A DNA stretch of 64,000 nt from Epilithonimonas bovis DSM 19482 (lineage in GTDB: Bacteria; Bacteroidota; Bacteroidia; Flavobacteriales; Weeksellaceae). Both the position numbers and the translations under genes were made by a program. How positions within the stretch are numbered: position 1 is the stretch's first letter; the number at the start of each line of letters is the position of its first letter. The DNA is taken from contig NZ_FTPU01000003.1 of the NCBI RefSeq assembly GCF_900108115.1, forward strand, positions 86,607 to 150,606. The letters are read 5' to 3'. The notes beneath the pieces were generated by a model. The model was not told the DNA's origin and searched no databases. It was given only the letters and a program-made list of their open reading frames with translations. Of this stretch, positions 34,201 through 44,409 are shown one piece after another.

Positions 34201-34742
34201 GTGGACAAATTAAAGTTACTTATGATGGCACAACAACGGGTACTCCTGCTCAAATTATCAGTACTTCTACAGGAGCTAATGGTGTTCCTCAATTGGTGAA
34301 TGTTGCGGGAAGTAACTTTAATTCAAGTACAAATCCATCTAATATAGTAGGTATTTCTGATAATACAGATGGTACGGCTGATATTGGACAAGATTTTGGA
34401 AGTTCTCAAGATGCGCTTACAAGAGATCCAGATTGTGATCGTTGTTTCCGACCTGCTACTACTGCAGGAACAACATTGCCTACTAATCACGGGATTACTG
34501 CTCTTGCCAGAGCTGGAGGTAATACAGGAGAATGGCCTGTAAGAGTAAATGGAGCATATACGGTATTAGATGCAAAAACAAAAGGTTTCGTTATAAATAG
34601 GGTGCCAACTTCTGCATTGACTTCTATTACTGGAGTAACGGGAATGATGGTATATGACACAACTGTCAATTGTCTTAAGATTTATGACGGGACGTCTTGG
34701 AACTGTTATACTAAACAAACTTGTAATGATTCAAATCCATAA
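31224..34742 (+). CDS. Large secreted protein with thrombospondin type 3 and lectin-like domains
   Basis: 1172 residues. Signal peptide (residues 1-23). Residues about 27-270 resemble a beta-propeller-like surface module (ADRLYLSLASTGRIYDITS). Four calcium-binding thrombospondin type 3 clusters start near residues 377, 602, 692 and 942, for example DTDGDGIPNSLDFDSDNDG. Residues about 726-936 look like an L-type lectin fold (VLEIDTFDNGTGVGDIGNDH). Two related 80-residue segments follow the second and fourth clusters. The C terminus GMMVYDTTVNCLKIYDGTSW recurs in the next gene. No type A T9SS sorting domain is visible. Probably a surface adhesin or matrix protein. Confidence 0.82.
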   Translation: MKKLNLFYILVFLLMTSGMLFSQAAADRLYLSLASTGRIYDITSLAGGALPTPVVTTPTIPGGTNANASNLAVGYDAPGGNPSTIVFIESNNTAGAALYKNATAIAGATAPVAVGGIATNNVPGPYFGNVYGFATNTKSIYPIYPSGTAIPITSTDTDWNNGTTFGTDTFFDYQNNIYMFVNCGTARYLFKISIATGVAEKAISAPISGSASFANLPTSRGIQGMAYLQGYVYIATVTASNTVEVRRINIYDGTSILSATYTGGNHQNLDLATVPYYVPFQFTCGGITQSSSVPFVRNVASNGQKFLNIPISNVYADGNYTINIIGANFNSSSVVNITTSTTSIQVPLVYDGGGAAGVRTLQVNLNGSSTACNVNVLVDEDTDGDGIGNSEDLDDDNDGILDTVEDVCTTEGTPVLTETFGTGSRTSDSYVLNHTYTATGTINDGFYAVTNSTDETNTWNKTDLTGNLDAGNPNIAAGSTTGRYLMINVGPNLLNQAIYRRTLAVTNGTRYRFRIDMAGLANGTADIPNLQLAIKDTNGNLLASANSDQIGMANDDVWRRLALNFVASTTSVVLEIVNLQPSGTNGNDIGIDNIVLVPVSICDTDGDGIPNSLDFDSDNDGCFDAIEGSENVLPGQLNANGSINIATTGGVGSTPGVNYGVPNLVNAGGAADTGSNVGQGIGDSQSSLLNTQCLDTDADGLPDNIDLDDDNDGILDCDEKGFAPNSSFSTIFKFNGSTSQISSNELRLTPDAGTQSGNAWSYGKVDFAKSFTISYSAYFGTKDAAGADGIATVFHNSPLGVNATGIVGMGIGAQGIANGIVLEIDTFDNGTGVGDIGNDHGQIWVANNQSGAGLLTTAKDLGNVEDGAYHNIVVNWNFATKTLSFTLDGINAGAYTFPAGTPITSYFGGVSKVYFGYTASTGAFSNDQRIRFNSFCSDLPIELDTDNDGVPNHLDVDSDNDGCADALEGSEFVRRTHIHSLSLATTDTNYPYRGQIKVTYDGTTTGTPAQIISTSTGANGVPQLVNVAGSNFNSSTNPSNIVGISDNTDGTADIGQDFGSSQDALTRDPDCDRCFRPATTAGTTLPTNHGITALARAGGNTGEWPVRVNGAYTVLDAKTKGFVINRVPTSALTSITGVTGMMVYDTTVNCLKIYDGTSWNCYTKQTCNDSNP

Positions 34743-34747
34743 TTAAG

Positions 34748-35308
34748 ATGAAAACATATATAACATCACTAATAATTTTAGTTTCTAACCTTAGTTTTGC
34801 TCAAGTTACTATTGGGAAAGCGAGTCCATATACAGCGGCTAACGCAACAGTTTCGTTAGAATTTGGTAATGCAGCGGACGGCGAGCGAGGTATTGTTTTA
34901 CCTTGGGTAACTGCAGCAGCAAATGTGACATCGGCAGTTCCGGGAACAATAATTTTTGACAGTGCGGATCAGAAAGTTAAATTCGGAACTGCAGCTACAG
35001 CTAATGCAACTGCTGTGACTAGTTGGGGAGATTTGTCGGCAGGTGCCTATGCACCAACAACAGCCAACGTTCCAGATACTAATACTGAAAATTCAACAGC
35101 GAAAACCTTGATTGGTGGAACGCCTGCTACAGATACAACTTCTGGGATTTTGGTCTTAGGGGATACGAATAAAGCAATGATCTTACCGAGAGTGAATTCA
35201 CACACAGATATCGTCAATCCAACAGCTGGAATGATGGTCTATGTAACCGGAACACAGCAATTGGCTTTGTACAACGGCAGAGAATGGACTTTCTGGACTA
35301 AGCCTTAA
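34748..35308 (+). CDS. Small secreted protein with GMMVY/tail-fibre-like end
   Basis: 186 residues. The signal peptide ends SFAQ (residue 19). The mature part repeats short strands typical of flavobacterial surface or tail-fibre-like proteins (VSLEFGNAADGERGIVLPWV; ILVLGDTNKAMILPRV). It ends GMMVYVTGTQQLALYNGREW followed by TFWTKP, which aligns with the C terminus of the 1172-residue protein five bases upstream. The two are surely cotranscribed and may assemble together (inference). Confidence 0.75.
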   Translation: MKTYITSLIILVSNLSFAQVTIGKASPYTAANATVSLEFGNAADGERGIVLPWVTAAANVTSAVPGTIIFDSADQKVKFGTAATANATAVTSWGDLSAGAYAPTTANVPDTNTENSTAKTLIGGTPATDTTSGILVLGDTNKAMILPRVNSHTDIVNPTAGMMVYVTGTQQLALYNGREWTFWTKP

Positions 35309-35330
35309 GAATTTAAATCTAAATATTTCT

Positions 35331-35359
35331 AAACCACTTCTTTGTGAAGTGGTTTTTTA
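35331..35359 (+). terminator. Terminator of the secreted-protein cluster
   Basis: AACCACTTC-TTTG-TGAAGTGGTT with a following T run. It ends exactly where the rpoB promoter begins. Confidence 0.9.
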
Positions 35360-35390
35360 TTGTGTATGAAATAAAAATATTGTAAATTTG
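35360..35390 (+). promoter_or_regulatory. rpoBC promoter
   Basis: TTG (35360-35362), a 20-base spacer, TAAATTTG (35383-35390). Good consensus match. Confidence 0.7.
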
Positions 35391-35705
35391 CAGTTCTTTT
35401 GGCGCTAATAATTATTAATACATCAATAAAATATTGAATATCAACTCTTTCAGTTTTGAAAGAGGTTTCGTGTTTTATGGATGTTGATTCTCGTTATCGT
35501 CAAAATAAATAAAAATATTTTGCATTACGCCGTGAAAAGATATACCGGCGTTGCAGTTAGAAATTAGATCAAGAATCAAGAATCAAGAACCAAGACTAAT
35601 TCTGATAGCGCCAAACATCATAGTCTTTCTTTTTTCTCTTTCTCTTTCTTCTTTCTGATATTTTTTTAATCAAAATATTTTTTAACCCATTTTTCTTATA
35701 ATTTT
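35391..35705 (+). other. Long structured rpoB leader
   Basis: About 310 bases of untranslated leader. It holds a hairpin, CTCTTTC-AGTTTT-GAAAGAG, flanked by ATCAAC...GTTGAT pairing (about 35438-35489). Then comes a direct CAAGAATCAAGAATCAAGAA repeat (about 35573-35597) and a pyrimidine tract rich in TCTTT units (35621-35657) shortly before the ATG. No known riboswitch is recognised, and no open reading frame of note. Confidence 0.5.
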
Positions 35706-38700
35706 ATGAGTAAAACACAGGCCGCTCCTAAACTTCAGGGCAATGAAAGAATCAACTTTTCTTCAGCGAAAGGTAGAATCGAGACACCTGACTTTTTGGA
35801 CATCCAAATCCAGTCCTTCAAGGATTTTTTCCAGTTGGACACGCTTCCTGAGCAACGCTTGAATGAGTCTCTTTACAAGACTTTTCAGGAAAATTTCCCA
35901 ATTACAGATTCCAGAAACCAGTTTGTACTGGAGTTTTTGGATTATCTGGTAGATTCTCCACGGTATTCTATCGATGAATGTGTGGAAAGAGGTTTGACTT
36001 ATTCAGTTCCTCTAAAAGCCAGACTTAAGCTGTATTGTACAGATCCTGAGCACGAGGATTTCCAAACTGTTGTGCAGGATGTATATCTGGGTCCGGTACC
36101 TTACATGACACCAAGTGGATCTTTTATCATCAATGGTGCTGAGAGGGTTATCGTTACGCAGTTGCACCGTTCACCTGGTGTATTCTTCGGACAGACTTAC
36201 CACGCCAACGGTACCAAGCTTTATTATTCAAGAATTATCCCTTTCAAAGGATCTTGGATGGAGTTTACTACGGATATCAATAACGTAATGTACGCGTATA
36301 TCGACCGTAAGAAAAAATTACCATTAACAACTTTATTAAGAGCTATTGGTTATGAGTCTGATAAAGAGATTCTTCAGATCTTTGACCTTGCAGAGGAAGT
36401 AAAAGTTTCCAAAGCTGCGCTTAAAAAAGTAGAAGGCAGAACTTTAGCTGCAAGGGTGCTGAACACCTGGTTCGAGGACTTTGTAGACGAAGATACGGGT
36501 GAAGTAGTTTCTATCGAGAGAAACGAGATTATTCTAGACAGAGAAACAGTTCTTGAGAAAGAACATCTTGATATTATTCTGGAATCTGGTGTTAAATCAA
36601 TCCTGATTCACAAAGAAAATTCTAACGAGTTCTCTATCATCCAGAATACATTACAAAAAGACCCTACCAACTCAGAAAAAGAAGCGGTAGAGTACATCTA
36701 TCGTCAGTTAAGAAATGCTGACGCACCGGATGAGGAAACTGCAAGAGGGATTATAGAAAAATTATTCTTCTCTGAGCAGCGTTATTCATTAGGCGAAGTT
36801 GGTCGTTACAGATTAAATAAAAAATTAGGTCTTAACATTCCGGAAACGACGGAAGTACTGACCAAGGAAGATATCATCGCAATTGTAAAACACCTGATCG
36901 AGTTGGTTAATTCCAAAGCGGAGGTAGATGATATTGACCACCTTTCTAACAGACGTATCAAAACTGTGGGCGAGCAATTGTCTGGTCAGTTTGGTGTCGG
37001 TCTTTCCAGGATTGCGAGAACTATCAAGGAAAGAATGAACGTAAGAGATAACGAGATCTTTACACCGGTAGACTTGGTTAATGCCAAGACTTTGACGTCT
37101 GTTATTAACTCGTTCTTCGGAACTAACCAGCTTTCTCAGTTTATGGATCAGACCAATCCACTGTCAGAGATCACGCACAAGCGTAGATTATCTGCACTAG
37201 GGCCTGGTGGTTTATCAAGAGAAAGAGCAGGTTTTGAGGTTCGTGACGTTCACCATACCCACTACGGTAGAATTTGTCCAATCGAAACTCCGGAAGGACC
37301 AAACATTGGTTTGATCTCTTCTTTGGGTATGTATGCAAAAATCAACAATCTTGGTTTCATCGAGACGCCTTACAGAAAAGTTGAAGACGGTAAAGTAGAT
37401 CTTAAAGCAGCTCCAATTTATCTGAATGCAGAAGATGAAGAAGATAAAGTAATTGCTCAGGCTAACGTTGCATTGAGTGATGATGGTAACTTTGAGACAG
37501 ACAGGATTATCGCACGTCTTGACGGTGATTATCCGGTTGTTGAGCCTCAACAGGTAGATTTGATAGATGTGGCACCAAACCAGATTTCTGGTATTTCTGC
37601 ATCATTGATTCCGTTCCTGGAGCATGATGATGCGAACCGTGCCTTGATGGGATCTAACATGATGCGTCAGGCCGTTCCGTTGTTGAAGCCTCAGGCACCA
37701 ATTGTTGGTACAGGTTTAGAAAAACAGGTAGCAAGAGACTCCCGAGTATTGATTAATGCAGAGGGTAATGGTGTTGTAGAATATGTAGATGCTGAGAGAA
37801 TCACTATTAAGTACGAGAGAAGCGAAGAAGACGATTTAGTTAACTTTGATTCTGCGACCAAAACTTATAAACTGACTAAATTCAGAAAAACCAACCAAAG
37901 TACAACGATTACTTTGAGACCAAACGTAAGAGTTGGTGATAAAATCGAGAAAGGACAGGTTCTTTGTGACGGTTATGCAACCGAAAACGGAGAATTGGCA
38001 TTGGGTAGAAACCTTGTGGTAGCCTTCATGCCTTGGAAAGGTTATAACTTTGAGGATGCGATCGTAATCAACGAGAAAGTAGTAAGAAACGACTGGTTTA
38101 CTTCTATCCACGTAGATGAATACTCATTGGAAGTTCGTGATACCAAATTAGGTATGGAGGAATTGACAGCTGATATCCCTAACGTGTCCGAAGAAGCGAC
38201 CAAAGATCTTGATGAGAATGGTATGATCCGTATTGGAGCAGAAGTAAAACCTGGTGATATCCTTATCGGGAAAATCACACCAAAAGGTGAATCTGACCCA
38301 ACACCGGAAGAGAAATTACTTCGTGCGATTTTTGGTGACAAAGCCGGAGATGTAAAAGATGCTTCTCTTAAAGCTGATTCTTCATTAAGAGGTGTTGTAA
38401 TCAACAAAAAGTTGTTCTCAAGAAACATCAAGGACAAAAAGAAAAGAAGTGAAGAAAAAATCAAACTGGAAGAAATCGAAAATACTTACAAAGCTAAGTT
38501 TGACGATTTGAGAAACACTTTGATTGAGAAACTTAATACTTTGGTTTCCGGTAAAACTTCTCAGGGCGTGAAAAACGATCTGGAAGAAGAAGTTATTGGT
38601 AAAGGTACCAAGTTTACGCTGCGACTTCTTCAGTCTGTAGAAGATTATAACAACATCAGTGGTGCCGACTGGACTGTGGATGCTGACAAAAATGATCTGA

Positions 38701-39533
38701 TCAAGCAATTGATCCATAATTATAAAATCAAATACAACGATCTTTCCGGTGTCAAAAACCGTGAGAAATTTGCATTGTCTATCGGTGATGAGCTACCTGC
38801 AGGTATCATCAAACTGGCTAAGGTTTATATTGCTAAAAAACGTAAACTGAATGTTGGGGATAAAATGGCGGGTCGTCACGGTAACAAAGGTATCGTTTCA
38901 AGAATCGTTCGTGAAGAAGATATGCCATTCCTAGAAGACGGGACACCGGTAGATATCGTTCTTAACCCACTTGGGGTACCTTCCCGTATGAACATTGGTC
39001 AGATCTACGAGACCGTTCTTGGTTGGGCTGGTAAGCAGTTGGGACTTAAGTTCGCTACACCAATCTTTGATGGCGCAAGTCTTGAGCAAATCACCGAGTA
39101 TACAGATCAGGCAGCACTTCCTAAATTTGGAAATACGCACCTTTATGATGGTGGTACTGGTGAGAGATTTACACAGCCGGCTACGGTAGGTGTGATCTAT
39201 ATGCTGAAACTGGGACACATGGTAGATGATAAGATGCACGCACGTTCTATCGGACCTTACTCATTGATTACGCAACAGCCGTTAGGAGGTAAAGCGCAAT
39301 TTGGAGGACAGCGTTTCGGAGAGATGGAAGTTTGGGCTCTAGAAGCTTTTGGAGCATCCAATATCTTGAGAGAAATCCTGACTGTGAAGTCGGATGACGT
39401 GATAGGTAGAGCGAAAACTTATGAAGCAATTGCAAAAGGAGAAGCAATGCCAGAACCTGGTATTCCGGAATCCTTCAACGTATTACTTCACGAGTTACAA
39501 GGTCTTGGACTTGATGTAAGATTGGAAGAGTAA
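35706..39533 (+). CDS. rpoB: DNA-directed RNA polymerase subunit beta
   Basis: 1275 residues, the normal Bacteroidota length. The rifampicin-region block [20 protein letters not shown] is wild type in its H and R residues. [31 protein letters not shown] and the C-terminal [18 protein letters not shown] are canonical. Transcribed from its own promoter rather than from the rplKAJL operon. The gap to rpoC is 145 bases and contains two inverted CTTCGACA-type repeats. Confidence 0.98.
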   Translation: MSKTQAAPKLQGNERINFSSAKGRIETPDFLDIQIQSFKDFFQLDTLPEQRLNESLYKTFQENFPITDSRNQFVLEFLDYLVDSPRYSIDECVERGLTYSVPLKARLKLYCTDPEHEDFQTVVQDVYLGPVPYMTPSGSFIINGAERVIVTQLHRSPGVFFGQTYHANGTKLYYSRIIPFKGSWMEFTTDINNVMYAYIDRKKKLPLTTLLRAIGYESDKEILQIFDLAEEVKVSKAALKKVEGRTLAARVLNTWFEDFVDEDTGEVVSIERNEIILDRETVLEKEHLDIILESGVKSILIHKENSNEFSIIQNTLQKDPTNSEKEAVEYIYRQLRNADAPDEETARGIIEKLFFSEQRYSLGEVGRYRLNKKLGLNIPETTEVLTKEDIIAIVKHLIELVNSKAEVDDIDHLSNRRIKTVGEQLSGQFGVGLSRIARTIKERMNVRDNEIFTPVDLVNAKTLTSVINSFFGTNQLSQFMDQTNPLSEITHKRRLSALGPGGLSRERAGFEVRDVHHTHYGRICPIETPEGPNIGLISSLGMYAKINNLGFIETPYRKVEDGKVDLKAAPIYLNAEDEEDKVIAQANVALSDDGNFETDRIIARLDGDYPVVEPQQVDLIDVAPNQISGISASLIPFLEHDDANRALMGSNMMRQAVPLLKPQAPIVGTGLEKQVARDSRVLINAEGNGVVEYVDAERITIKYERSEEDDLVNFDSATKTYKLTKFRKTNQSTTITLRPNVRVGDKIEKGQVLCDGYATENGELALGRNLVVAFMPWKGYNFEDAIVINEKVVRNDWFTSIHVDEYSLEVRDTKLGMEELTADIPNVSEEATKDLDENGMIRIGAEVKPGDILIGKITPKGESDPTPEEKLLRAIFGDKAGDVKDASLKADSSLRGVVINKKLFSRNIKDKKKRSEEKIKLEEIENTYKAKFDDLRNTLIEKLNTLVSGKTSQGVKNDLEEEVIGKGTKFTLRLLQSVEDYNNISGADWTVDADKNDLIKQLIHNYKIKYNDLSGVKNREKFALSIGDELPAGIIKLAKVYIAKKRKLNVGDKMAGRHGNKGIVSRIVREEDMPFLEDGTPVDIVLNPLGVPSRMNIGQIYETVLGWAGKQLGLKFATPIFDGASLEQITEYTDQAALPKFGNTHLYDGGTGERFTQPATVGVIYMLKLGHMVDDKMHARSIGPYSLITQQPLGGKAQFGGQRFGEMEVWALEAFGASNILREILTVKSDDVIGRAKTYEAIAKGEAMPEPGIPESFNVLLHELQGLGLDVRLEE

Positions 39534-39547
39534 TTTAATTTTGAAGG

Positions 39548-39569
39548 CTTCGACAGGCTCAGCCTGACA
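39548..39569 (+). repeat. CTTCGACA-type repeat, rpoB-rpoC gap, left
   Basis: CTTCGACAGGCTCAGCCTGA followed by CA. It carries an internal AGGCT-C-AGCCT hairpin and is in opposite orientation to the copy at 39603. Confidence 0.7.
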
Positions 39570-39602
39570 CGGCCGATGAAATTAAAAAAATAGTATTAGA
39601 GT

Positions 39603-39624
39603 TGTCGTCCTAAGCTTGTCGAAG
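39603..39624 (-). repeat. CTTCGACA-type repeat, rpoB-rpoC gap, right
   Basis: Minus strand reads CTTCGACAAGCTTAGGACGA followed by CA, a diverged copy. Its flanks TATTAGA and TCTAATA (about 39594-39633) pair with each other, enclosing a GTCCT/AGGAC hairpin. Confidence 0.6.
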
Positions 39625-39678
39625 GACTTCTAATACAGTGAAAATTACTTTAAATAATAAAAATTTCATTTGAATAAT

Positions 39679-42600
39679 ATGTCAAATAAAAATAAAACAA
39701 GTCGATTTAACAAAATCACTATTGGTTTAGCTTCACCAGAATCTATTCTTCAGGAATCGAGAGGAGAAGTTCTTAAACCAGAAACGATCAACTATCGTAC
39801 ACACAAACCGGAAAGAGACGGGTTGTTTTGCGAAAAGATCTTCGGTCCTGTAAAAGACTACGAATGTGCTTGTGGAAAATACAAAAGAATCCGTTACAAA
39901 GGGATTGTTTGTGATAGATGTGGGGTAGAAGTTACAGAGAAAAAAGTACGTAGAGAGAGAATAGGACACATCAATTTGGTAGTGCCTGTAGCTCACATCT
40001 GGTATTTCCGTTCTTTACCAAACAAAATTGGTTACCTATTAGGTATTCCGTCCAAGAAATTGGATATGATTATCTATTATGAGAGATATGTTGTAATCCA
40101 GCAAGGTATTGCCAAGAAGGCAGACGGTTCCGATTTCGATGATAAAGAGTTCCTTACAGAAGAAGAATATCTGGATGTTTTGGAAACACTTCCTATCGAG
40201 AACCAATATCTTGATGACTCTGACCCTAACAAATTTGTTGCTAAAATGGGTGCAGAAGCCGTGGAAGAATTGTTGAAGAGAATCGACCTGGATTCTTTAT
40301 CATTCGATTTAAGACACAAAGCACACAACGAGTCGTCTAAACAAAGAAGAACAGAAGCCCTTAAGCGTTTGAACGTGGTAGAAGCATTGAGAGGTGCTAA
40401 TACAAGAATGATCAATAAGCCGGAATGGATGATTATGAGAGTTCTTCCTATTATACCACCAGAACTAAGACCATTGGTTCCTTTGGATGGTGGACGTTTC
40501 GCAACATCTGACCTTAATGACCTTTACAGAAGGGTAATTATCAGAAATAACCGTCTTAAGAGACTTTTGGAGATCAAAGCGCCGGAAGTAATCTTGAGGA
40601 ATGAGAAGCGTATGCTTCAGGAATCTGTAGATTCATTGTTTGATAATACCAGAAAATCTTCTGCGGTTAAGTCAGAATCTAACAGACCATTGAAATCCCT
40701 TTCGGATTCATTGAAAGGTAAACAAGGTCGTTTCCGTCAGAACTTATTAGGAAAAAGGGTAGACTACTCAGCTCGTTCGGTTATTGTTGTAGGTCCTAGC
40801 TTGCAATTGCACGAGTGTGGTCTTCCAAAAGATATGGCTGCAGAGCTTTACAAACCGTTTATCATTAGAAAACTGATCGAAAGAGGGATTGTAAAAACTG
40901 TTAAGTCAGCGAAGAGAATCATCGACAGAAAAGAACCTGTAGTTTATGATATCCTGGAAAATGTGATGAAAGGTCACCCGGTTCTTTTGAACAGAGCACC
41001 TACGCTTCACAGATTGGGTATCCAGGCATTCCAACCGAAGATGATCGAAGGTAAGGCAATCCAGCTTCACCCATTGGTAACAACGGCTTTCAACGCCGAT
41101 TTCGATGGTGACCAGATGGCGGTACACTTACCATTAGGGCCAGAAGCTATTCTTGAAGCACAGCTATTGATGTTGGGTTCTCAGAATATCCTAAACCCGG
41201 CTAACGGTTCTCCAATCACCGTACCTTCTCAGGACATGGTTTTGGGTCTTTATTTCATGACCAAAGAAGCCTCCTCTACAGAAGATCATAAGGTGAAAGG
41301 CGAAGGATTGGCATTCTATTCTCCTGAAGAGGTAGAGATTGCTTATTCAGAAGGTCAGGCTTCCCTTAACGCAAAAGTAAGATGCCGTCTTCCTATCAAA
41401 GAAAATGGGGTGATTACAACCAAATTGACTAATACAACCGTTGGTAGAATCCTGTTTAATCAGATTGTACCAAAAGAAGTTGGTTATATCGATGAACTGT
41501 TGACTAAGAAATCACTTAGGAATGTTATCGGAAAAATCCTTGCAGATACAGATTTCCCAACAACAGTTAAGTTCCTGGATGATATGAAGAATCTTGGATA
41601 TGCTAACGCATTCAAAGGTGGTCTGTCATTTAGTCTTGGTGATATTGTAATCCCTGCAGAGAAAAAAGCAATGATTGCAACCGCGGTAGAATCTGTGGAT
41701 GAGATCAAAGCAAATTATAACATGGGTCTTATTACCGATACAGAGCGTTATAATCAGGTAATTGACGTTTGGACTAATACCAACGCCAGCCTTACCGAGA
41801 TGATTATGAGCAGGATGAAGTCTGACCAGGGCGGATTCAACTCTGTATTTATGATGCTTGATTCCGGTGCGAGGGGTTCCAAGGAACAGATCCGTCAGCT
41901 ATCCGGTATGAGAGGATTGATGGCAAAACCACAAAAAGCAGGTTCTGTAGGTGCAGAGATTATTGAGAACCCGATTGTTGCAAACTTTAAAGAAGGTTTA
42001 TCAATCTTAGAGTACTTTATCTCTACCCACGGTGCCCGTAAAGGTCTTGCGGATACCGCTCTTAAAACTGCCGATGCTGGTTACTTGACCAGAAGATTGG
42101 TAGACGTTGCACAGGATGTTATCATTACAGAACAGGATTGTGGAACGCTGAGAGGTACAGAAATTACTGCACTTAAGAAAAATGATGATATCGTAGAAAG
42201 AATCTCTGACAGAATCCTGGGTAGAGTTTCCCTACACAATATCTACCACCCGGAAACTGATGAATTGATTGCCAATGCTGACGAACTTATTGTAGAAGCG
42301 GTAGCAAAAAAAATCGAGGAAGCAGGAATCGAGGCTGTAGAAGTACGTTCACCATTAACTTGTGAGGCCAAAAAAGGTATCTGTGCAAAATGTTACGGTC
42401 GTAACCTTGCAACAGGTAAAGGCATCCATATGGGAGAAGCGGTAGGTGTAATTGCTGCACAATCTATCGGTGAACCAGGTACTCAGCTGACATTGAGAAC
42501 CTTCCACCAGGGTGGTACTGCTGGTAACATCTCAGAAAATCCAAGCATCGTTGCAAAACGTGACGGTATTGTTGAGATGGACGAAGTTAGAACCATTAAG

Positions 42601-43944
42601 TCAGAAGGAGAAGATGGTAAAACTGCAGATATCGTCGTTTCCCGTACTACAGAATTCCGTTTGGTTGCAGATAACGATGCAAGAACGCCAATCATGGTAG
42701 CTAACGTACCTTACGGTTCCGAATTGTCTGTAAAACCAGGTGATAAAGTTAAAAAAGGAGATCTGATTGCTAAATGGGATCCGTATAATGCGGTTATCAT
42801 TGCAGAGACTTCCGGTAAGGTAGAGTACGAGGACATCATCCAAGGGGTTTCATTCCAACTGGAAATTGATGAACAGACCGGTTTCGAAGAAAAAGTAATC
42901 TCCGAGTCCAGAAATAAAAAAGCGGTACCTACGCTGAAAGTGGTAGACTCCAAAGGTGTTGAGCAAAAAGCATACAACTTACCGGTAGGAGCCCACCTTA
43001 TGGTAAACGACGGTGAGAAAATCAAGGCTGGTAAAGTCCTTATCAAAATCCCAAGAAAATCTGCAAAAGCAGGGGATATCACCGGTGGTCTTCCTAGAGT
43101 TACCGAATTGTTTGAAGCTCGTAACCCATCTAACCCAGCTGTTGTAACGGAGATTGATGGTGTAGTTTCTTATGGTAAAATCAAAAGAGGTAACCGTGAG
43201 CTGATCGTAGAGGCAAAAACTGGCGAGATCAAGAAATATCTTGTTAAATTATCCAACCAGATCCTTGTTCAGGAAAATGACTTCGTGTATGCTGGTGATC
43301 CGCTTTCTGACGGTTCTGTAACGCCAGATGATATTTTGAAAATCAAAGGTCCAACTGCCGTTCAGGAATATTTGGTTAATGAGATTCAAGAAGTTTACCG
43401 TTTACAAGGGGTAAAAATTGATGATAAACACTTTGAGATTATTGTTCGTCAGATGATGACAAAAGTTGAGATTGTTGATGGTGGAGATACCCAATTCTTG
43501 GAAGGTGCTTTGGAACACAAATACGACTTCCTGGAAGAGAACAACAGAGTTTTCGGACTTAAAGTTGTAACCGAACCGGGAGATTCTAAAGAATTCAAGG
43601 CCGGACAGATGATCACTGCAAGAGAGCTTAGAGACGAAAACTCTAAACTTAAGAGAGAAGATCAGGCTCTTGTAGAAGTAAGAGAAGCATTGCCTGCAAC
43701 TGCAACACCTGTATTACAAGGTATTACAAGAGCAGCGTTACAGACTAAATCATTTATGTCTGCAGCATCATTCCAGGAAACGACTAAGGTTCTTAACGAA
43801 GCAGCAGTTTCCGGAAAAATCGACTTCTTAAACGGTCTTAAAGAAAATGTTATCGTAGGACACAGAATCCCTGCCGGTACAGGTCTTAAAGATTATCAGA
43901 ATATCATCGTTGGTTCCAGAAAAGAATTCGAAGATATTAACTAA
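39679..43944 (+). CDS. rpoC: DNA-directed RNA polymerase subunit beta'
   Basis: 1421 residues. Zinc finger [20 protein letters not shown] near residue 65, catalytic [12 protein letters not shown], bridge-helix region and the second cysteine set [13 protein letters not shown] are all intact. ATG 39679 gives [13 protein letters not shown]; an in-frame TTG three codons earlier is less likely. Cotranscribed with rpoB across the repeat-filled gap. Confidence 0.98.
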   Translation: MSNKNKTSRFNKITIGLASPESILQESRGEVLKPETINYRTHKPERDGLFCEKIFGPVKDYECACGKYKRIRYKGIVCDRCGVEVTEKKVRRERIGHINLVVPVAHIWYFRSLPNKIGYLLGIPSKKLDMIIYYERYVVIQQGIAKKADGSDFDDKEFLTEEEYLDVLETLPIENQYLDDSDPNKFVAKMGAEAVEELLKRIDLDSLSFDLRHKAHNESSKQRRTEALKRLNVVEALRGANTRMINKPEWMIMRVLPIIPPELRPLVPLDGGRFATSDLNDLYRRVIIRNNRLKRLLEIKAPEVILRNEKRMLQESVDSLFDNTRKSSAVKSESNRPLKSLSDSLKGKQGRFRQNLLGKRVDYSARSVIVVGPSLQLHECGLPKDMAAELYKPFIIRKLIERGIVKTVKSAKRIIDRKEPVVYDILENVMKGHPVLLNRAPTLHRLGIQAFQPKMIEGKAIQLHPLVTTAFNADFDGDQMAVHLPLGPEAILEAQLLMLGSQNILNPANGSPITVPSQDMVLGLYFMTKEASSTEDHKVKGEGLAFYSPEEVEIAYSEGQASLNAKVRCRLPIKENGVITTKLTNTTVGRILFNQIVPKEVGYIDELLTKKSLRNVIGKILADTDFPTTVKFLDDMKNLGYANAFKGGLSFSLGDIVIPAEKKAMIATAVESVDEIKANYNMGLITDTERYNQVIDVWTNTNASLTEMIMSRMKSDQGGFNSVFMMLDSGARGSKEQIRQLSGMRGLMAKPQKAGSVGAEIIENPIVANFKEGLSILEYFISTHGARKGLADTALKTADAGYLTRRLVDVAQDVIITEQDCGTLRGTEITALKKNDDIVERISDRILGRVSLHNIYHPETDELIANADELIVEAVAKKIEEAGIEAVEVRSPLTCEAKKGICAKCYGRNLATGKGIHMGEAVGVIAAQSIGEPGTQLTLRTFHQGGTAGNISENPSIVAKRDGIVEMDEVRTIKSEGEDGKTADIVVSRTTEFRLVADNDARTPIMVANVPYGSELSVKPGDKVKKGDLIAKWDPYNAVIIAETSGKVEYEDIIQGVSFQLEIDEQTGFEEKVISESRNKKAVPTLKVVDSKGVEQKAYNLPVGAHLMVNDGEKIKAGKVLIKIPRKSAKAGDITGGLPRVTELFEARNPSNPAVVTEIDGVVSYGKIKRGNRELIVEAKTGEIKKYLVKLSNQILVQENDFVYAGDPLSDGSVTPDDILKIKGPTAVQEYLVNEIQEVYRLQGVKIDDKHFEIIVRQMMTKVEIVDGGDTQFLEGALEHKYDFLEENNRVFGLKVVTEPGDSKEFKAGQMITARELRDENSKLKREDQALVEVREALPATATPVLQGITRAALQTKSFMSAASFQETTKVLNEAAVSGKIDFLNGLKENVIVGHRIPAGTGLKDYQNIIVGSRKEFEDIN

Positions 43945-43954
43945 TTTAAAATTC

Positions 43955-44015
43955 AATGTTCAAGGTTCAAAGTTTTAAGTTACTTTTGAATCTTGAACTT
44001 TAAACATTTAACTTT
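43955..44015. repeat. TTCAA-rich simple repeat after rpoC
   Basis: Runs of GTTCAAGGTTCAAAGTTT followed by the near-complement TTGAATCTTGAACTTT, which can fold back. It resembles the CAAGAATC-type simple repeat seen in the rpoB leader. Confidence 0.5.
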
Positions 44016-44031
44016 AAACAAAAAATTAAAA

Positions 44032-44337
44032 ATGGACAATAATCAAAATCAAGATCCAAACAACATCAATATCGAACTTAATGAAGTAGTTGCTGCTGGT
44101 GTTTATGCTAATCTAGCTTTAGTTAACCATTCACCATCAGAGTTTGTGGTAGACTTTATCCAACTAATGCCAGGTGTACAACAGGCAAAAGTGAGATCAA
44201 GAATTATTTTGGCACCTCTTCATGCTAAAAGAGTTTTGGCTGCACTACAGCAAAATGTTGCTAATTATGAGCAGCAGTTTGGTGAGATCAAAGAAGTAGA
44301 ACCTTTTGTATTGGGAGGAAATAACGTACAAGCTTAA
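44032..44337 (+). CDS. DUF3467 protein
   Basis: 101 residues. ELNEVVAAGVYANLALVNHS, FVVDFIQLMPGVQQAKVRSR and IILAPLHAKRVLAALQQNV are the DUF3467 signature. A small cytoplasmic protein that often follows rpoC in Bacteroidota; the function is unknown. ATG 44032 is used because the upstream in-frame extension runs into the simple repeat. Confidence 0.9.
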   Translation: MDNNQNQDPNNINIELNEVVAAGVYANLALVNHSPSEFVVDFIQLMPGVQQAKVRSRIILAPLHAKRVLAALQQNVANYEQQFGEIKEVEPFVLGGNNVQA

Positions 44338-44352
44338 GATTTTTCTCAACAT

Positions 44353-44389
44353 AAAAAAGAGCCTCAGTTTTTTAGCTGAGGCTCTCTTG
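44353..44389. terminator. Terminator after DUF3467
   Basis: AGAGCCTCAG...CTGAGGCTCT, ten pairs, with A-rich and T-rich flanks, between two convergent genes. Confidence 0.88.
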
Positions 44390-44409
44390 TTATGGTAATA
44401 AAACCTATT

